Shown here one piece after another: positions 1-8,705 of a DNA stretch of 64,000 bases; position 1 is the stretch's first letter, and every line of letters begins with the position of its first letter. Below the pieces are notes generated by a model. The model was not told the DNA's origin. It searched no databases and was given only the letters and a program-made list of their open reading frames with translations. Origin of the DNA: J027 sp034437655 (GTDB lineage: Bacteria > Chloroflexota > Anaerolineae > Aggregatilineales > J027); the NCBI GenBank assembly GCA_034437655.1, contig DAOTTU010000057.1, positions 47,632 through 111,631 of the forward strand, read 5' to 3'. The position numbers and the translations under genes were made by a program.

Positions 1-328
1 CCCCCACCCAGCCACCTGTCAAAAATGCCACCGCCGGGCGTTTGCGTAGTAATAGCGTCGTTGCTTGCAGGGTACCAATCCCAAGCCGGAACACACTGAC
101 GACCTTGCGCAGTGGGTTGACACCATGTAGTGGCCCACCCTGCACACGTTGCCACTCGTCAAATTGAATGTCTGAGTTGGCAACAAGTTCGTTTTCAATA
201 CCGTTGGCACTGCTTACAAAATGTAGCTGGACAGGCGTTTCGCTCGCCTGTAGGGCACTAACGACAGCTAATGCGGGATATACGCCCCCGCCGGTCCCCC
301 CCGCCGAGATCAGAATCCGGGTCGTCAT
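1..328 (-). CDS. murG: MurG (N-terminal part, cut by the window edge)
   Basis: UDP-N-acetylglucosamine transferase that converts lipid I to lipid II on the inner face of the membrane. Only the first 109 codons are present, read leftwards from an ATG at 328. The translation opens with MTTRILISAGGTGGGVYPAL, which is the donor/acceptor glycine loop of MurG. The usual His after GGTGG is Gly here. The following LQASETPVQLHFV and GLGIGTLQAT-like segments fit the first Rossmann domain. It starts 71 bases inside the end of ftsW in another frame, so the two are probably translationally coupled. ftsW-murG is the classic order of the division and cell-wall cluster, which supports the call. Confidence 0.85.
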   Translation of the reverse strand, partial: MTTRILISAGGTGGGVYPALAVVSALQASETPVQLHFVSSANGIENELVANSDIQFDEWQRVQGGPLHGVNPLRKVVSVFRLGIGTLQATTLLLRKRPAVAFLTGGWVG

Positions 329-1904
329 CCTCGGGTGTCTCCTCTGCTAATGTGCTGCTCGGTGGCTCGATGTCGTCGTCATCGGTGCGACTGCGACTAT
401 TGTCGTTCTCGGCGTCATCTGGCATATAGGACATATCACGCTGACGACTATCGTCCTCATTGCTGGTGAGTGCTGACCGGGGTGGCTCCAGCACTTCTAG
501 CGCGGCGTCAAAATCAGCGGTCGAACGGTGCTGCACATCAGGTTCCGTGGCTGGGGCGGCAATACGTTCGATCTGGCGCGGGCGGCGCTTGCGGCTAGCT
601 TTGCTGGGCTGGCGCACCATCTGTTCACGCTGCACAGGCCTGGGGGCTACGGGCTTTGGTGGGGGCGGTGTGTCTTCTTCGGCCCAACGTCGTTCGCGTT
701 CTTCGACGGGTATGCGTGCTGATACACGGGACACAGACAGAATCAGCCCCACCCCGGCCAGCGCACTCACAAGGCTCGACCCACCAAAACTGATGAACGG
801 CAACGCCACCCCCGTCGGCGGAACCAGTGCAGTCATCACGGCGATATTCAAGAGCGCGTCGTAGACCAGCCAGATGGTAATGCCAGACGCCAGCAACGCC
901 CCGAACGCATCGGGTGCATTGTGTGCAACCGTGAAGCCCCGGAAGACGAAAGCCACATAGAGCGCAATCACCACCGCGCAGCCAAATAGCCCCAGTTCTT
1001 CACCGATGACAGCGAATACACTGTCGGTATGCGGAAACGGAATCACATATTTCTGGCGGCCTTCACCAAGGCCAACACCGAACAGCCCACCGTCCAGAAA
1101 GGCGACGATAGCGGCTTGCACGTGGTCGTTGGCGAGCGTGAGGTTTTCAATAGCGGCGAGGTGGTCGTCAATACGCTGGCGGGCATATTCGAACTGCGTC
1201 GCGATGAACCAGCTTGCCGAAACCCCGCCAACGCCCACTACAAAAAGTTGAGCCCAGCTTGCCCCGGCAAGGAAAAACATGGTCAATGCTGTGGCGAGGA
1301 TACTGGCGGCGGTTGAAATGTCAGGCTGTAGGATGATCAGTGTGGAGACGGTACCGACCATGATACTGAACGGGAGTATCCCATAGGTAATATTGCGGAG
1401 TTTGTGCCGCTTTGAGGCTAGCCAGGCCGCCATATACACCACCACCACCAGCTTAGCTGCTTCACCCGGCTGGTACGACCCACTGAGCAGGGCCCGTCTC
1501 GCCATCAAGCGGTCATCACCCACTACCAGCACCAGCACCAAACTGGCAATAATGCCCAGCATGCCGAGTATGCTGAGTCGTCGCCACAAGCGATAGTCCA
1601 ACCGGGCGAGAATATACATCACAATCAGGCCGACGGTTAAATTGGGGAATAGTTGGCGTTCAAAAAAATAGGTCGTACTCGCGTCTTCGGTCGCCAAAAA
1701 GGAGGCGTCAATACTTGCAGAATAGACCATCAACAGACCAATAGAACAGAGCAGCCCAACGACAGCCAGCAAATACAAGTCAAAATTGGCGCTAAACAAC
1801 TGGCTACGACGTTGAGCCTCACTGGGACGCTGGCGCGGTGGTGGTGGGGCGGTGGGGGCAATCACGCCGCTGGCGTCGTCAATGAATTGTGGTTGATTTG
1901 TCAT
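258..1904 (-). CDS. ftsW: FtsW-type lipid II polymerase/flippase (SEDS family)
   Basis: Peptidoglycan glycosyltransferase of the SEDS family at the division septum. About ten membrane helices run from roughly residue 25 to 390. Signature segments are the HTDSVFAVIGEELGL loop and PFISFGGSSL near the last helices, both hallmarks of FtsW/RodA/SpoVE. The neighbour murG favours FtsW over RodA. A Pro-rich N-terminal leader and a long, charged, probably disordered C-terminal tail of about 130 residues flank the membrane core. The tail ends inside murG. Starts at 1961 (ATG) and 1979 (TTG) are also open. I prefer 1904 because the upstream extension looks non-family, but no start has a strong ribosome site. 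Confidence 0.9.
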   Translation of the reverse strand: MTNQPQFIDDASGVIAPTAPPPPRQRPSEAQRRSQLFSANFDLYLLAVVGLLCSIGLLMVYSASIDASFLATEDASTTYFFERQLFPNLTVGLIVMYILARLDYRLWRRLSILGMLGIIASLVLVLVVGDDRLMARRALLSGSYQPGEAAKLVVVVYMAAWLASKRHKLRNITYGILPFSIMVGTVSTLIILQPDISTAASILATALTMFFLAGASWAQLFVVGVGGVSASWFIATQFEYARQRIDDHLAAIENLTLANDHVQAAIVAFLDGGLFGVGLGEGRQKYVIPFPHTDSVFAVIGEELGLFGCAVVIALYVAFVFRGFTVAHNAPDAFGALLASGITIWLVYDALLNIAVMTALVPPTGVALPFISFGGSSLVSALAGVGLILSVSRVSARIPVEERERRWAEEDTPPPPKPVAPRPVQREQMVRQPSKASRKRRPRQIERIAAPATEPDVQHRSTADFDAALEVLEPPRSALTSNEDDSRQRDMSYMPDDAENDNSRSRTDDDDIEPPSSTLAEETPEDDDPDSDLGGGDRRGRISRISCR

Positions 1905-2121
1905 CAGGTTACGCTCTAAAATGATGTAATCTTGAGTTATGTTTGCTACATTATCAGGCATTTTCCGTAAATGTGCCAACGCTAGATGGAATCGTCAAGT
2001 GTCACTGCTGATTTTGGGCTGATGAAAGTATCAAACTTTGCTACACTGAAAGCTAAATGTTGTTACGTTTGGGATTATCACGCCAAACGCCGATTATTTA
2101 AGTGAATAGTGAGCATGCACC

Positions 2122-3261
2122 ATGAATGCCGAGCGTGATGTTAAAGGCAAAATCCTCGTCGTAGAAGACGACATCTACTTGATGGAAGGTATTCGCGACA
2201 TTCTTGAACTGGATGGCTACGAAGTCGTGACCGCTGATAGCGGTAAGAGCGGCCTCGACGTGTTGCGACGCTCCTATCCATTGCCAGACCTCATTGTGTC
2301 AGACATTATGATGCCAGTGATGGATGGCTATGAGTTCCTGAACGCTGTTCGTTCCGAAACCAACTGGATTGACCTGCCGTTCATCTTCCTTACAGCCAAG
2401 GGCGAACGTTCTGACCAGAACCTGGGCAAAGAACTGGGCGCAGACGACTACGTGACGAAACCGTTTGGCCCTGAAGATTTGCTGGTCGCTGTGTCGGCCA
2501 AGCTCAAGCGCCGACGCTTGCAACGCCAGAAGTACGAACAAGAAGTTGCTGACACCAAACGTAAGATCATGACGATTTTGTATCACGAATTTAACACCCC
2601 GATTACGTATGTTGTCGCCTACAATGATATGCTGCAACAAACTGACCCCGACGCGCTCAACACCGACACCATGCGCACCTTTTTGCAGGGCATTGACTCT
2701 GGTGCATCAAGGCTGCGCCGTTTGATTGAGAATTTTATTGTGCTGGTCGAATTGCAGACTGACGAAGCCGAAGAATCATATGTGCTGCATCGTGGACTGA
2801 TTGAGGATTATCAACTGTTGCTTAAACCTCTCCGTTTTGAGGCCGAGCAGGAAGCCGAGCGCGAAAATCAAGAGTTTGTGCTGGTCATTAACCCGGATTT
2901 ACCGCCGATGATGGGGTATGCGGAATATATGCGCAAAGGCATCCGCTGTTTAATAGACAACGCACAGAAATTCAGTGAAGCCGGCACCACCGTCAAGCTG
3001 CATGTCTTCCATGACGAAGCGCGTGACATGATCGTCTTTGCAGTCCATGACGAAGGGCGTGGTATTCCGGAAGACGAGCGCAGTCGAATTTTTGACCTAT
3101 TTTACCAGATCAATCGTAAGCAATATGAAGATCAAGGAGCGGGTGCCGGCTTGACAATAGCCAAACGTATCGTAGAAATGCATGGCGGCACCATTACACT
3201 TGACTCAGAAGTTGACAATGGCTCAATATTCTATCTCTACTTCCCGGCCGAAATTGACTAA
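2122..3261 (+). CDS. Response-regulator receiver / histidine kinase hybrid
   Basis: Cytoplasmic signalling protein with a receiver domain first (residues about 9-125) and a kinase after it. Receiver residues are visible: acidic pair D16/D17, phosphoacceptor D61 in VSDIMMP, and K113 in DYVTKPF. The dimerisation/phosphotransfer helix carries H155 in ILYHEFNTP, and an ATPase domain follows with N-box (CLIDNAQKFS) and G-box (DEGRGIP, GAGLTIAKRI) motifs to the C-terminus. There is no membrane segment. Such REC-HK proteins usually take phosphate from a separate sensor kinase and pass it on. No partner regulator is adjacent. The next genes form the pspA group, so a role in envelope stress is possible but unproven. 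Confidence 0.85.
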   Translation: MNAERDVKGKILVVEDDIYLMEGIRDILELDGYEVVTADSGKSGLDVLRRSYPLPDLIVSDIMMPVMDGYEFLNAVRSETNWIDLPFIFLTAKGERSDQNLGKELGADDYVTKPFGPEDLLVAVSAKLKRRRLQRQKYEQEVADTKRKIMTILYHEFNTPITYVVAYNDMLQQTDPDALNTDTMRTFLQGIDSGASRLRRLIENFIVLVELQTDEAEESYVLHRGLIEDYQLLLKPLRFEAEQEAERENQEFVLVINPDLPPMMGYAEYMRKGIRCLIDNAQKFSEAGTTVKLHVFHDEARDMIVFAVHDEGRGIPEDERSRIFDLFYQINRKQYEDQGAGAGLTIAKRIVEMHGGTITLDSEVDNGSIFYLYFPAEID

Positions 3262-3294
3262 TTGACTAAATGCCTGAAGCGCAACCAATTGACT
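3253..3294 (+). repeat. Three direct ATTGACT repeats before pspA
   Basis: Copies of ATTGACT lie at 3253-3259, 3261-3267 and 3288-3294, at the end of the kinase gene and just downstream of it. A possible -10 element TATAGT is at 3305-3310, about 100 bases before the pspA start. The spacing could suit an activator site, but no regulator is identified. Confidence 0.35.
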
Positions 3295-3412
3295 GAAATG
3301 TACGTATAGTTGTGATGAACGAACCCGAACTTGCTGCACGGCATCTTCTCTAACACCCTGACAAAACGCCACCCAACACCAACTCGTGGTAAGTAAATAA
3401 GGAAGTCTGCCC

Positions 3413-4096
3413 ATGGCCTCTGTACTAAATAAATTCAATACACTTATTTCAGCGAGTGTACATGGCTTGCTGGATCGTGCATTACGTAATAATTCGTTGC
3501 GTGTTATTGACGAATATCTACGTGATGCTGAACGTAACCTGACTGACCTTGAAGACACCGCTGCTACCATTGGCGGAACGGTCAAAAGCCTGCGCCGCAA
3601 GTATGACGAATACACCGCCCAGATCGAAAAACTTGATCACGACATTGATACGTTGTTGCGCAAAGGTAAAAATGAGCTGGCCGTCGCCGCACAAACGGAC
3701 CTCAATAATAAACAGAAGATTGCGGAAGAATATCGCCAGCGCCTCGCCCAGCAAGAAGAAGAATATCAACAGTTGCTCAATTCACGCCGCAAGCTCGAAC
3801 ATCGTCTGGTGTTGATTCGACAACAGCGTGAACAGTTGCGCGCCTTGATTGAACTCACAGAGGCGAAGAAGGTCACCACACGCACCATGCGTAGTCTGGA
3901 CGATTTGTCGGATAGCAGCGATGACGATATTCGTCGCATGAGCGAAAATATCCTGTTCGAACTTGACCGTGCCGAAGCAGAGTCTGAAATCGCCGCTGGA
4001 CGTTTGCAGAACGAAGTCGAAGAAGCGGTGGGGCAAAGCCAGATTGAAGCCCAACTTGAAGAACGCCGTCGTCGTCTGGGGATGGATGACGAATAA
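3413..4096 (+). CDS. pspA: PspA/IM30 family membrane-stress protein
   Basis: Peripheral membrane protein of the ESCRT-III-like PspA/Vipp1 family, which assembles on damaged membranes and preserves the proton gradient. The 227 residues are almost wholly helical and coiled-coil. There is an amphipathic N-terminus (FNTLISASVHGLLDRA), then a conserved DEYLRDAERNLTDLEDTAA segment and long Glu/Gln/Arg-rich heptads to about residue 200. The length matches the family. A good AAGGAAG ribosome site lies 7 bases before the ATG. It heads a run of five co-oriented genes and is followed at 45 bases by a membrane-anchored coiled-coil protein that may be its docking partner. Confidence 0.85.
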   Translation: MASVLNKFNTLISASVHGLLDRALRNNSLRVIDEYLRDAERNLTDLEDTAATIGGTVKSLRRKYDEYTAQIEKLDHDIDTLLRKGKNELAVAAQTDLNNKQKIAEEYRQRLAQQEEEYQQLLNSRRKLEHRLVLIRQQREQLRALIELTEAKKVTTRTMRSLDDLSDSSDDDIRRMSENILFELDRAEAESEIAAGRLQNEVEEAVGQSQIEAQLEERRRRLGMDDE

Positions 4097-4141
4097 AGCT
4101 CCCATTGGCGATAAGCACAAACCATAAGCATTGGAAAGGGA

Positions 4142-4963
4142 ATGCGTTCTGTGAACGATTCGTCTGTAGAGCGGCGTATTCGTAACAAAATGATTCAGTC
4201 GGCAGTGTTGAGCCCGCAAACGGCGACAATTGTACTGGTGGCACTGGTGGCGTTTGCACTTAATGTGAGCGTGCTTGGCTTGCCAGCGGTGTTGTGGTTG
4301 TTGATGGGGCTAATTGGGGTGGTTGGGTTCGTGGTGGCCAGCCTCAGTGATGAAACCCTCGTGGAGTCTGTGTTGCAGGATATGGCCCGCACCCAGTTCA
4401 ACCCGGCCGAGATCAAAAACACCCGGGCCCGCCAGCGCGTGCAACAAGCATTGGAATATCTTGAAAATATCCGTACCGTGGCGCAACAACGCGGCGGGGC
4501 GATGCGTATTCAGCTTAACACCACTGCCAGTGAACTCAATGACTGGGTAGAGCAGGTGTATCGCATTGCACGACGCATTGATATGTACGAGGAAAACTCG
4601 CTGCTGAGTCGTGACCGTGCCCGTGTTCCTGATGAACTTAAATTGCTACAACAACGGCTTGAAGGCGAAAGTGAACCGACGATTCGCGCTGAGTTGGAAG
4701 AGTCTATCCGCCTACGCCAGACGCAGCTTGAAAACCTCCGGGCGCTAGAAACAAACATCAAACGCGCTGACATCCAGCTTGACAACACTGTGGCCGCGCT
4801 TGGCACCATCTTCGCGCAGGTCCAATTACTTGATGCCCGTGACGTCGACAGCAGCCGGACCGTTCGTCTGCGACAGAGTATTCGTGAGGAGGTTGCATCC
4901 TTGCGGGATACCGTCGAAGCGATTGATGATGTACAACAGGCGTCCACACTGGCAACAACATGA
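4142..4963 (+). CDS. Membrane-anchored coiled-coil protein of the pspA operon
   Basis: Unrecognised family. Two adjacent hydrophobic helices near residues 27-45 and 47-68 would form a membrane hairpin. The remaining 200 residues are charged and helical with heptad-like Leu/Arg/Glu patterns, ending in an SLRDTVEAIDDVQ stretch. The ATG has a strong GGAAAGGGA ribosome site. Position directly after pspA and the two-helix plus coiled-coil design suggest a membrane receptor or scaffold for PspA, by analogy with PspB/PspC and LiaI/LiaF-like partners. No sequence homology to those was seen. Its stop overlaps the next start by four bases (ATGA), so translation is coupled. Confidence 0.6.
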   Translation: MRSVNDSSVERRIRNKMIQSAVLSPQTATIVLVALVAFALNVSVLGLPAVLWLLMGLIGVVGFVVASLSDETLVESVLQDMARTQFNPAEIKNTRARQRVQQALEYLENIRTVAQQRGGAMRIQLNTTASELNDWVEQVYRIARRIDMYEENSLLSRDRARVPDELKLLQQRLEGESEPTIRAELEESIRLRQTQLENLRALETNIKRADIQLDNTVAALGTIFAQVQLLDARDVDSSRTVRLRQSIREEVASLRDTVEAIDDVQQASTLATT

Positions 4964-5454
4964 TCGTTAGTTTCAAAGACTATGAACTTGCGCGCGCCAA
5001 CCTGCGCGATAGTGTACGGATCCGTCGCTTTGAAAAGCTGATCTTCCCAAAAGACGCCTACCCATTACTTGAAATCTGGATGCTGTTCCTGACGCCACGT
5101 ATTCATAACTTTAAAGTGCTTAGCCCGGAAGGTCATCTGGCAGGGTTCTTATCACTTTCGCGGCCGTGGCTGGCACGACAGCCTGCCTGGGTTATCACGG
5201 TTGGTGTTCACCCAGACCATCAACGGTGCGGCATTGGGCGGTTTATGCTGCAATGGGCGGAACGCTATTTTGAGCTAGAGCGCGTTCGGCTTACGGTGCG
5301 GGCTTCGAACGACCCGGCCATCGCACTTTATGAACAAATCGGGTATTGTCAGATCACCCGTCGCCGCCGCTATTATCTGGACGGTGAAGACGGTTTGATT
5401 ATGGAAAAACGTTGCACTGAAACGGTGCATTCACTGGAGGACGCACAGTCGTGA
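4960..5454 (+). CDS. GNAT family N-acetyltransferase
   Basis: Acetyl-CoA-dependent acyltransferase fold, 164 residues. The acetyl-CoA loop is visible as VHPDHQRCGIGRFMLQWAE (the R-x-x-G-x-G/A motif), preceded by the beta4 strand WVITVGV and followed by LTVRASNDPAIALYEQIGY, the C-terminal signature. The last segment RRRYYLDGEDGLIMEK resembles RimI-type enzymes, which acetylate protein N-termini, but the substrate cannot be read from sequence. It overlaps the genes on both sides by four bases (ATGA and GTGA), so it belongs to the pspA operon. Confidence 0.8.
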   Translation: MIVSFKDYELARANLRDSVRIRRFEKLIFPKDAYPLLEIWMLFLTPRIHNFKVLSPEGHLAGFLSLSRPWLARQPAWVITVGVHPDHQRCGIGRFMLQWAERYFELERVRLTVRASNDPAIALYEQIGYCQITRRRRYYLDGEDGLIMEKRCTETVHSLEDAQS

Positions 5455-6107
5455 TTGGTGGAATCCCCGCTATATCGGTCATTCTGGGGCGTGTGATTGG
5501 CTTGATTGTTGGCTTTACATTGCATGAATACGCCCACTCACGCTCTGCATACGAGCTTGGTGACCGCCAGCAGGTTTATTCTGGGCGTCTAACGCTGGAC
5601 CCCCGCGCCCATCTAGAACCTGTCGGCATTATTCTTGCAATTTTGGTTGGGTTCGGCTGGGCCAAACCTGTTCCGGTCAACGTCAATGCCTTTTACCCCA
5701 ACGAACAACGGGGCTTGATGTTAACGGCCCTCGCCGGCCCGGTGACGAATCTCATTATCGGTATGGTGGTCGGGGTTGCAATGCGCTTGCTGCAAGTAGT
5801 GGGTATTCTTGGCAGCACCGGGTTTATCTACGAGGTATTGTTCACCATTGTCTTCTTTAACTTCGTGCTGTTCCTCTTTAACCTGATTCCGCTGGCACCG
5901 CTGGATGGCTGGAAGATTCTGCTGGGGCTCTTGCCAGCACACCAGGCCCGCGACCTCGCCCGTTATGAGCGCGAATCTACGCTGGGGCTGATGTTGTTGC
6001 TGCTGTTTCCGCTGGCGTTGCCAGTTGTGCCAAGTCCGTTAGGGGTGATCTTTGGGCCTATCATCCGCTTCTTGATGACAATTGCGCTTGGAGATGCCTT
6101 TATCTAG
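5451..6107 (+). CDS. Site-2 protease (M50) family metalloprotease
   Basis: Intramembrane zinc protease of the minimal (FwdE/SpoIVFB-like, PDZ-less) type. The zinc motif HEYAH is H25-E26-H29 in the first helix. The third metal ligand lies in NLIPLAPLDGWKIL, equivalent to the family's NPxPxxDG motif. About six membrane segments fit in 218 residues. The GTG start overlaps the upstream GNAT stop. M50 enzymes clip membrane-bound anti-sigma factors or other single-span proteins. Association with pspA suggests a membrane-stress role, though solitary M50 proteins like this are widespread and their substrates often unknown. Confidence 0.85.
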   Translation: MIGGIPAISVILGRVIGLIVGFTLHEYAHSRSAYELGDRQQVYSGRLTLDPRAHLEPVGIILAILVGFGWAKPVPVNVNAFYPNEQRGLMLTALAGPVTNLIIGMVVGVAMRLLQVVGILGSTGFIYEVLFTIVFFNFVLFLFNLIPLAPLDGWKILLGLLPAHQARDLARYERESTLGLMLLLLFPLALPVVPSPLGVIFGPIIRFLMTIALGDAFI

Positions 6108-6631
6108 TGTGGCGTAAAATCCCCTATCGCATCAAACAAACGCTACAGGCACTTACGGCTCCCTGGCGGCCGGTTGACGATGCCCTTGCGGCGCAACACC
6201 TGGCGCCTGTATTACATCAACTTTTCCTCACGATGTCCAAAAATGACCGTCAGCATCATTTGCGCGTCTATAAGCGCCTGTGTGCGGCTGGACATATTAG
6301 CCCGGCCTTGCTCACGGCAGCGTTATTGCACGACATTGGCAAGACCCGCTATCGGTTTGGTATACCGGAGCGTATTCTCGCTGTCGCGGTGAAGACGTTG
6401 CTGCCGGCCAAGTTTGCGCAATGGAGCAAGGGCGAGGCTATGGGGTGGCGACGGGCGCTGGTTGTCAGTGCCAGGCACCCAGAATGGGGCGCGGAAATTG
6501 TCGGGCAGGTGTGCGATGATGTTCTCGTGCTGACATTGATTCGATTGCACCAGACGCCTCTCGCTGACGTACCCACAGGCCAAACACGCGACTTGCTGAC
6601 CGTGCTGCAAATGGCAGACGATGCGAGCTAG
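6107..6631 (+). CDS. HD-domain metal-dependent phosphohydrolase-like protein
   Basis: 174 residues with the central LLHDIGKTRY motif (H75-D76), the metal site of the HD superfamily. An upstream His (LHQLFLTM or RQHHLRVYK) and the later ARHPEWGAEIVG segment would supply the remaining ligands. HD proteins hydrolyse nucleotides or phosphodiesters, and no specificity is evident. The GTG start shares one base with the preceding TAG stop. The gene ends the pspA-led operon and overlaps the end of dprA by four bases tail-to-tail. Confidence 0.75.
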   Translation: MWRKIPYRIKQTLQALTAPWRPVDDALAAQHLAPVLHQLFLTMSKNDRQHHLRVYKRLCAAGHISPALLTAALLHDIGKTRYRFGIPERILAVAVKTLLPAKFAQWSKGEAMGWRRALVVSARHPEWGAEIVGQVCDDVLVLTLIRLHQTPLADVPTGQTRDLLTVLQMADDAS

Positions 6632-7536
6632 GGTGCAGCGTCTCGTTCAATGACAGCAATGAATTGGTCTAACCCGCCTGCGTGCAGAGGAATCACTTTT
6701 GCGCCTTCAGCAATGAGTTTCTGGTTGCCCGTGGCCTGAGCATCGTCAACGGTCCACACCTCGCGCCCCTGTGCATAGGCAAAACGTGCTGCGTGCATTG
6801 CACCACCCTCAACCTGGCTTTCAATCACAACAACAACTTGCGCCAGCCCTGTGATGATGCGGTTGCGTGCGACCAGCAGCGAAGGAGCCGGGGCAACACC
6901 CGGGGCTACTTCTGAAAGGATTGCGCCGCCACGTTCTAGAATTCGACTGCGTAGAGCCCGATTTTCGGTTGGGTAAACCACATCGACCCCGCAGCCAACA
7001 ACGGCCTGCGTCATAGCGACGGATTGCCGTGTCGCAAGCGCACTCTGATGGGCAGCGGTGTCGATCCCCAGTGCCAACCCACTGACGACCCCCCACCCTG
7101 CATCTGCAAGTTTGTAGCCGAGTTGCGCTGTGAGCAGACGAGCTTCTGGTGAAGGTTGGCGGGTGCCGACCAGGGCAAGTTGCCTCGTGGCCTCTGGTCC
7201 TGGTGTACCCAGGGCAAATAATACAGGCGGTCGATCATCAACGTCTGTTAATTGAGATGGGTATTGCTGATCATCCCAGGTGACGGTCTGAATACCCTGT
7301 TTCTGCCACTGCTCAAGCTGTTTGGAAACGTATGCAACATCTACTGCCAGAATGCTTTCAGCGGTTTTATGACCTACCCCGGGCACTGTCCGCAGCGCTT
7401 TGTAGTCCGCTTGTAATACAGTTGTTGGGTCGCCAAAAGTTGCTAGCAGCGCCGTGAGGAGTTTGCCGCCAACACGTGGAATCATGCCCAATGCAATCCA
7501 GGCAAGCGTTTGCTCATTGTGTGGCGGGGTACTCAT
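6628..7536 (-). CDS. dprA: DprA/Smf DNA-processing protein
   Basis: Single-strand DNA binding protein that loads RecA during natural transformation and is also found in non-competent bacteria. An N-terminal helix-hairpin-helix (LRTVPGVGHKTAESIL, residues about 48-63) precedes the extended Rossmann domain with its signature segments ALVGTR, SGLALGIDTAAH and LVARNRIITGLA. At 302 residues it lacks a clear C-terminal winged-helix (DML1) domain, as many shorter DprA proteins do. ATG at 7536 is preferred over the GTG one codon earlier. No other competence gene is nearby. Confidence 0.92.
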   Translation of the reverse strand: MSTPPHNEQTLAWIALGMIPRVGGKLLTALLATFGDPTTVLQADYKALRTVPGVGHKTAESILAVDVAYVSKQLEQWQKQGIQTVTWDDQQYPSQLTDVDDRPPVLFALGTPGPEATRQLALVGTRQPSPEARLLTAQLGYKLADAGWGVVSGLALGIDTAAHQSALATRQSVAMTQAVVGCGVDVVYPTENRALRSRILERGGAILSEVAPGVAPAPSLLVARNRIITGLAQVVVVIESQVEGGAMHAARFAYAQGREVWTVDDAQATGNQKLIAEGAKVIPLHAGGLDQFIAVIERDAAP

Positions 7537-7558
7537 CACTCAGGCAAGGCGGGTCAGG

Positions 7559-8629
7559 TCAGTCAGCGTAAGAGGGCGAGGCATACAACCGCCGCAGTGT
7601 ATTCAAGTCACGTTGGGTCAGGGTAGGTGCGCCGAAAGGGGTTTCTTCAAAGTACATGACATCTGATGGGTTGGGGCTATGGACGACGACACCAAGCGCG
7701 TGCATTAGCTCGTGTAGGATAGTGCCAGTCGGATTGTTGGTGTCAGTGGCGACAATCGCGTGGCCACGAATCACCGGGCGGCGCAGTAGCCCACCACGAT
7801 ACTCTATCGACGCACATCCGACGACCCGCGTAAACGCGAGGACTTCACATTCGCGCTGAACAGTGTTGGAGTCGCGAATTTCAAGCAGAATATCGGCTCC
7901 GTCGCGGTTATTGGTTTGTTCAATATCCACTACCTGCTTCAGATCAACAACGGCGGCATTTACATAGGCTTGCCACTGGGGATTATTTGCGCCATCAACG
8001 TAAATCGTCACCGGGAACTCGTAGAAACGCAGGTAGCGTCCGTCAACAGCCTGTGACTCCATCGTGAAAGCATCACCAGAGCCCTGCCAGTAGGTTTCCC
8101 CGAATTGCGCCGGGTCCGGGGTTGCGACGGGTACACTAAACACACCGGCCAGCCCACCCGGGCCAATGCCGTTACGTTGTTCAGCCGCAGAGGTACTAAC
8201 GACGTTCACCAGCGCCTGCGAAAGCTCAGGAGCTTCCTCGCTCATGGTGACGACCAACACCCCGCCCAACACCAGGCTAAACATGAACAACGATAGCGCG
8301 AGGATGGCCAACCAGTATCCGTTGCGGGCGTGTTGTTCCAATGGCGCGGCCGTGTTGCGGGTGCGTGCTTGTTGGTACATCAAAGCCTGCACCTGAGCAT
8401 GTTTTTCAGCAGCACGGGGGTAGTCTGGATTGAGTGCCAGCAACCGTTCGAGCGCGTCGAGCCGATAGCGTGGATTTTCAACGGCGTGCGCCATTAGCCA
8501 CCAGGCATCGGGATTTTCGGGGTGTTGGTGACAAACCGAGGACAGAATGCCATAGGCGTGCTGGCGTTGCCCGGATTTTAGCAGTTCATACGCCCGTTGC
8601 AGTGCCGCTTGCAGTTGGTCGTGATACAT
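7559..8629 (-). CDS. Membrane-anchored metzincin-like zinc protease with TPR-like N-terminus
   Basis: 356-residue protein. The N-terminal 75 residues look like two TPR-type helical repeats (ALQRAYELLKSGQ, NPDAWWLMAHAV). A membrane helix follows near residues 105-130, then a C-terminal zinc-protease domain outside. The zinc site HELMHALGVVVH starts at H306 (H306, E307, H310, H317), with a downstream SDVMYF that would be the Met-turn. The third His is one residue further than in the textbook matrixin motif, a spacing I recall from bacterial HELGHALGLWGHS-type proteins. ATG at 8629 is chosen for its GGAAAG ribosome site. It follows the giant PPC gene by about 75 bases and may process extracellular proteins. 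Confidence 0.75.
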   Translation of the reverse strand: MYHDQLQAALQRAYELLKSGQRQHAYGILSSVCHQHPENPDAWWLMAHAVENPRYRLDALERLLALNPDYPRAAEKHAQVQALMYQQARTRNTAAPLEQHARNGYWLAILALSLFMFSLVLGGVLVVTMSEEAPELSQALVNVVSTSAAEQRNGIGPGGLAGVFSVPVATPDPAQFGETYWQGSGDAFTMESQAVDGRYLRFYEFPVTIYVDGANNPQWQAYVNAAVVDLKQVVDIEQTNNRDGADILLEIRDSNTVQRECEVLAFTRVVGCASIEYRGGLLRRPVIRGHAIVATDTNNPTGTILHELMHALGVVVHSPNPSDVMYFEETPFGAPTLTQRDLNTLRRLYASPSYAD

Positions 8630-8705
8630 CAGACTTTCCGGCAAAACTAAAGGGTGATGGCCTGTAGCGCTGGCACCATCACCCACAGAGACAAAATCAT
8701 TGAGG

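Noticed and set aside
3281..3310. ECF-sigma-type promoter before pspA (AACC, 16 bases, CGTA)
   Set aside because: Tempting by analogy with stress-controlled psp genes, but the elements are too short and degenerate, and no ECF sigma gene is near.
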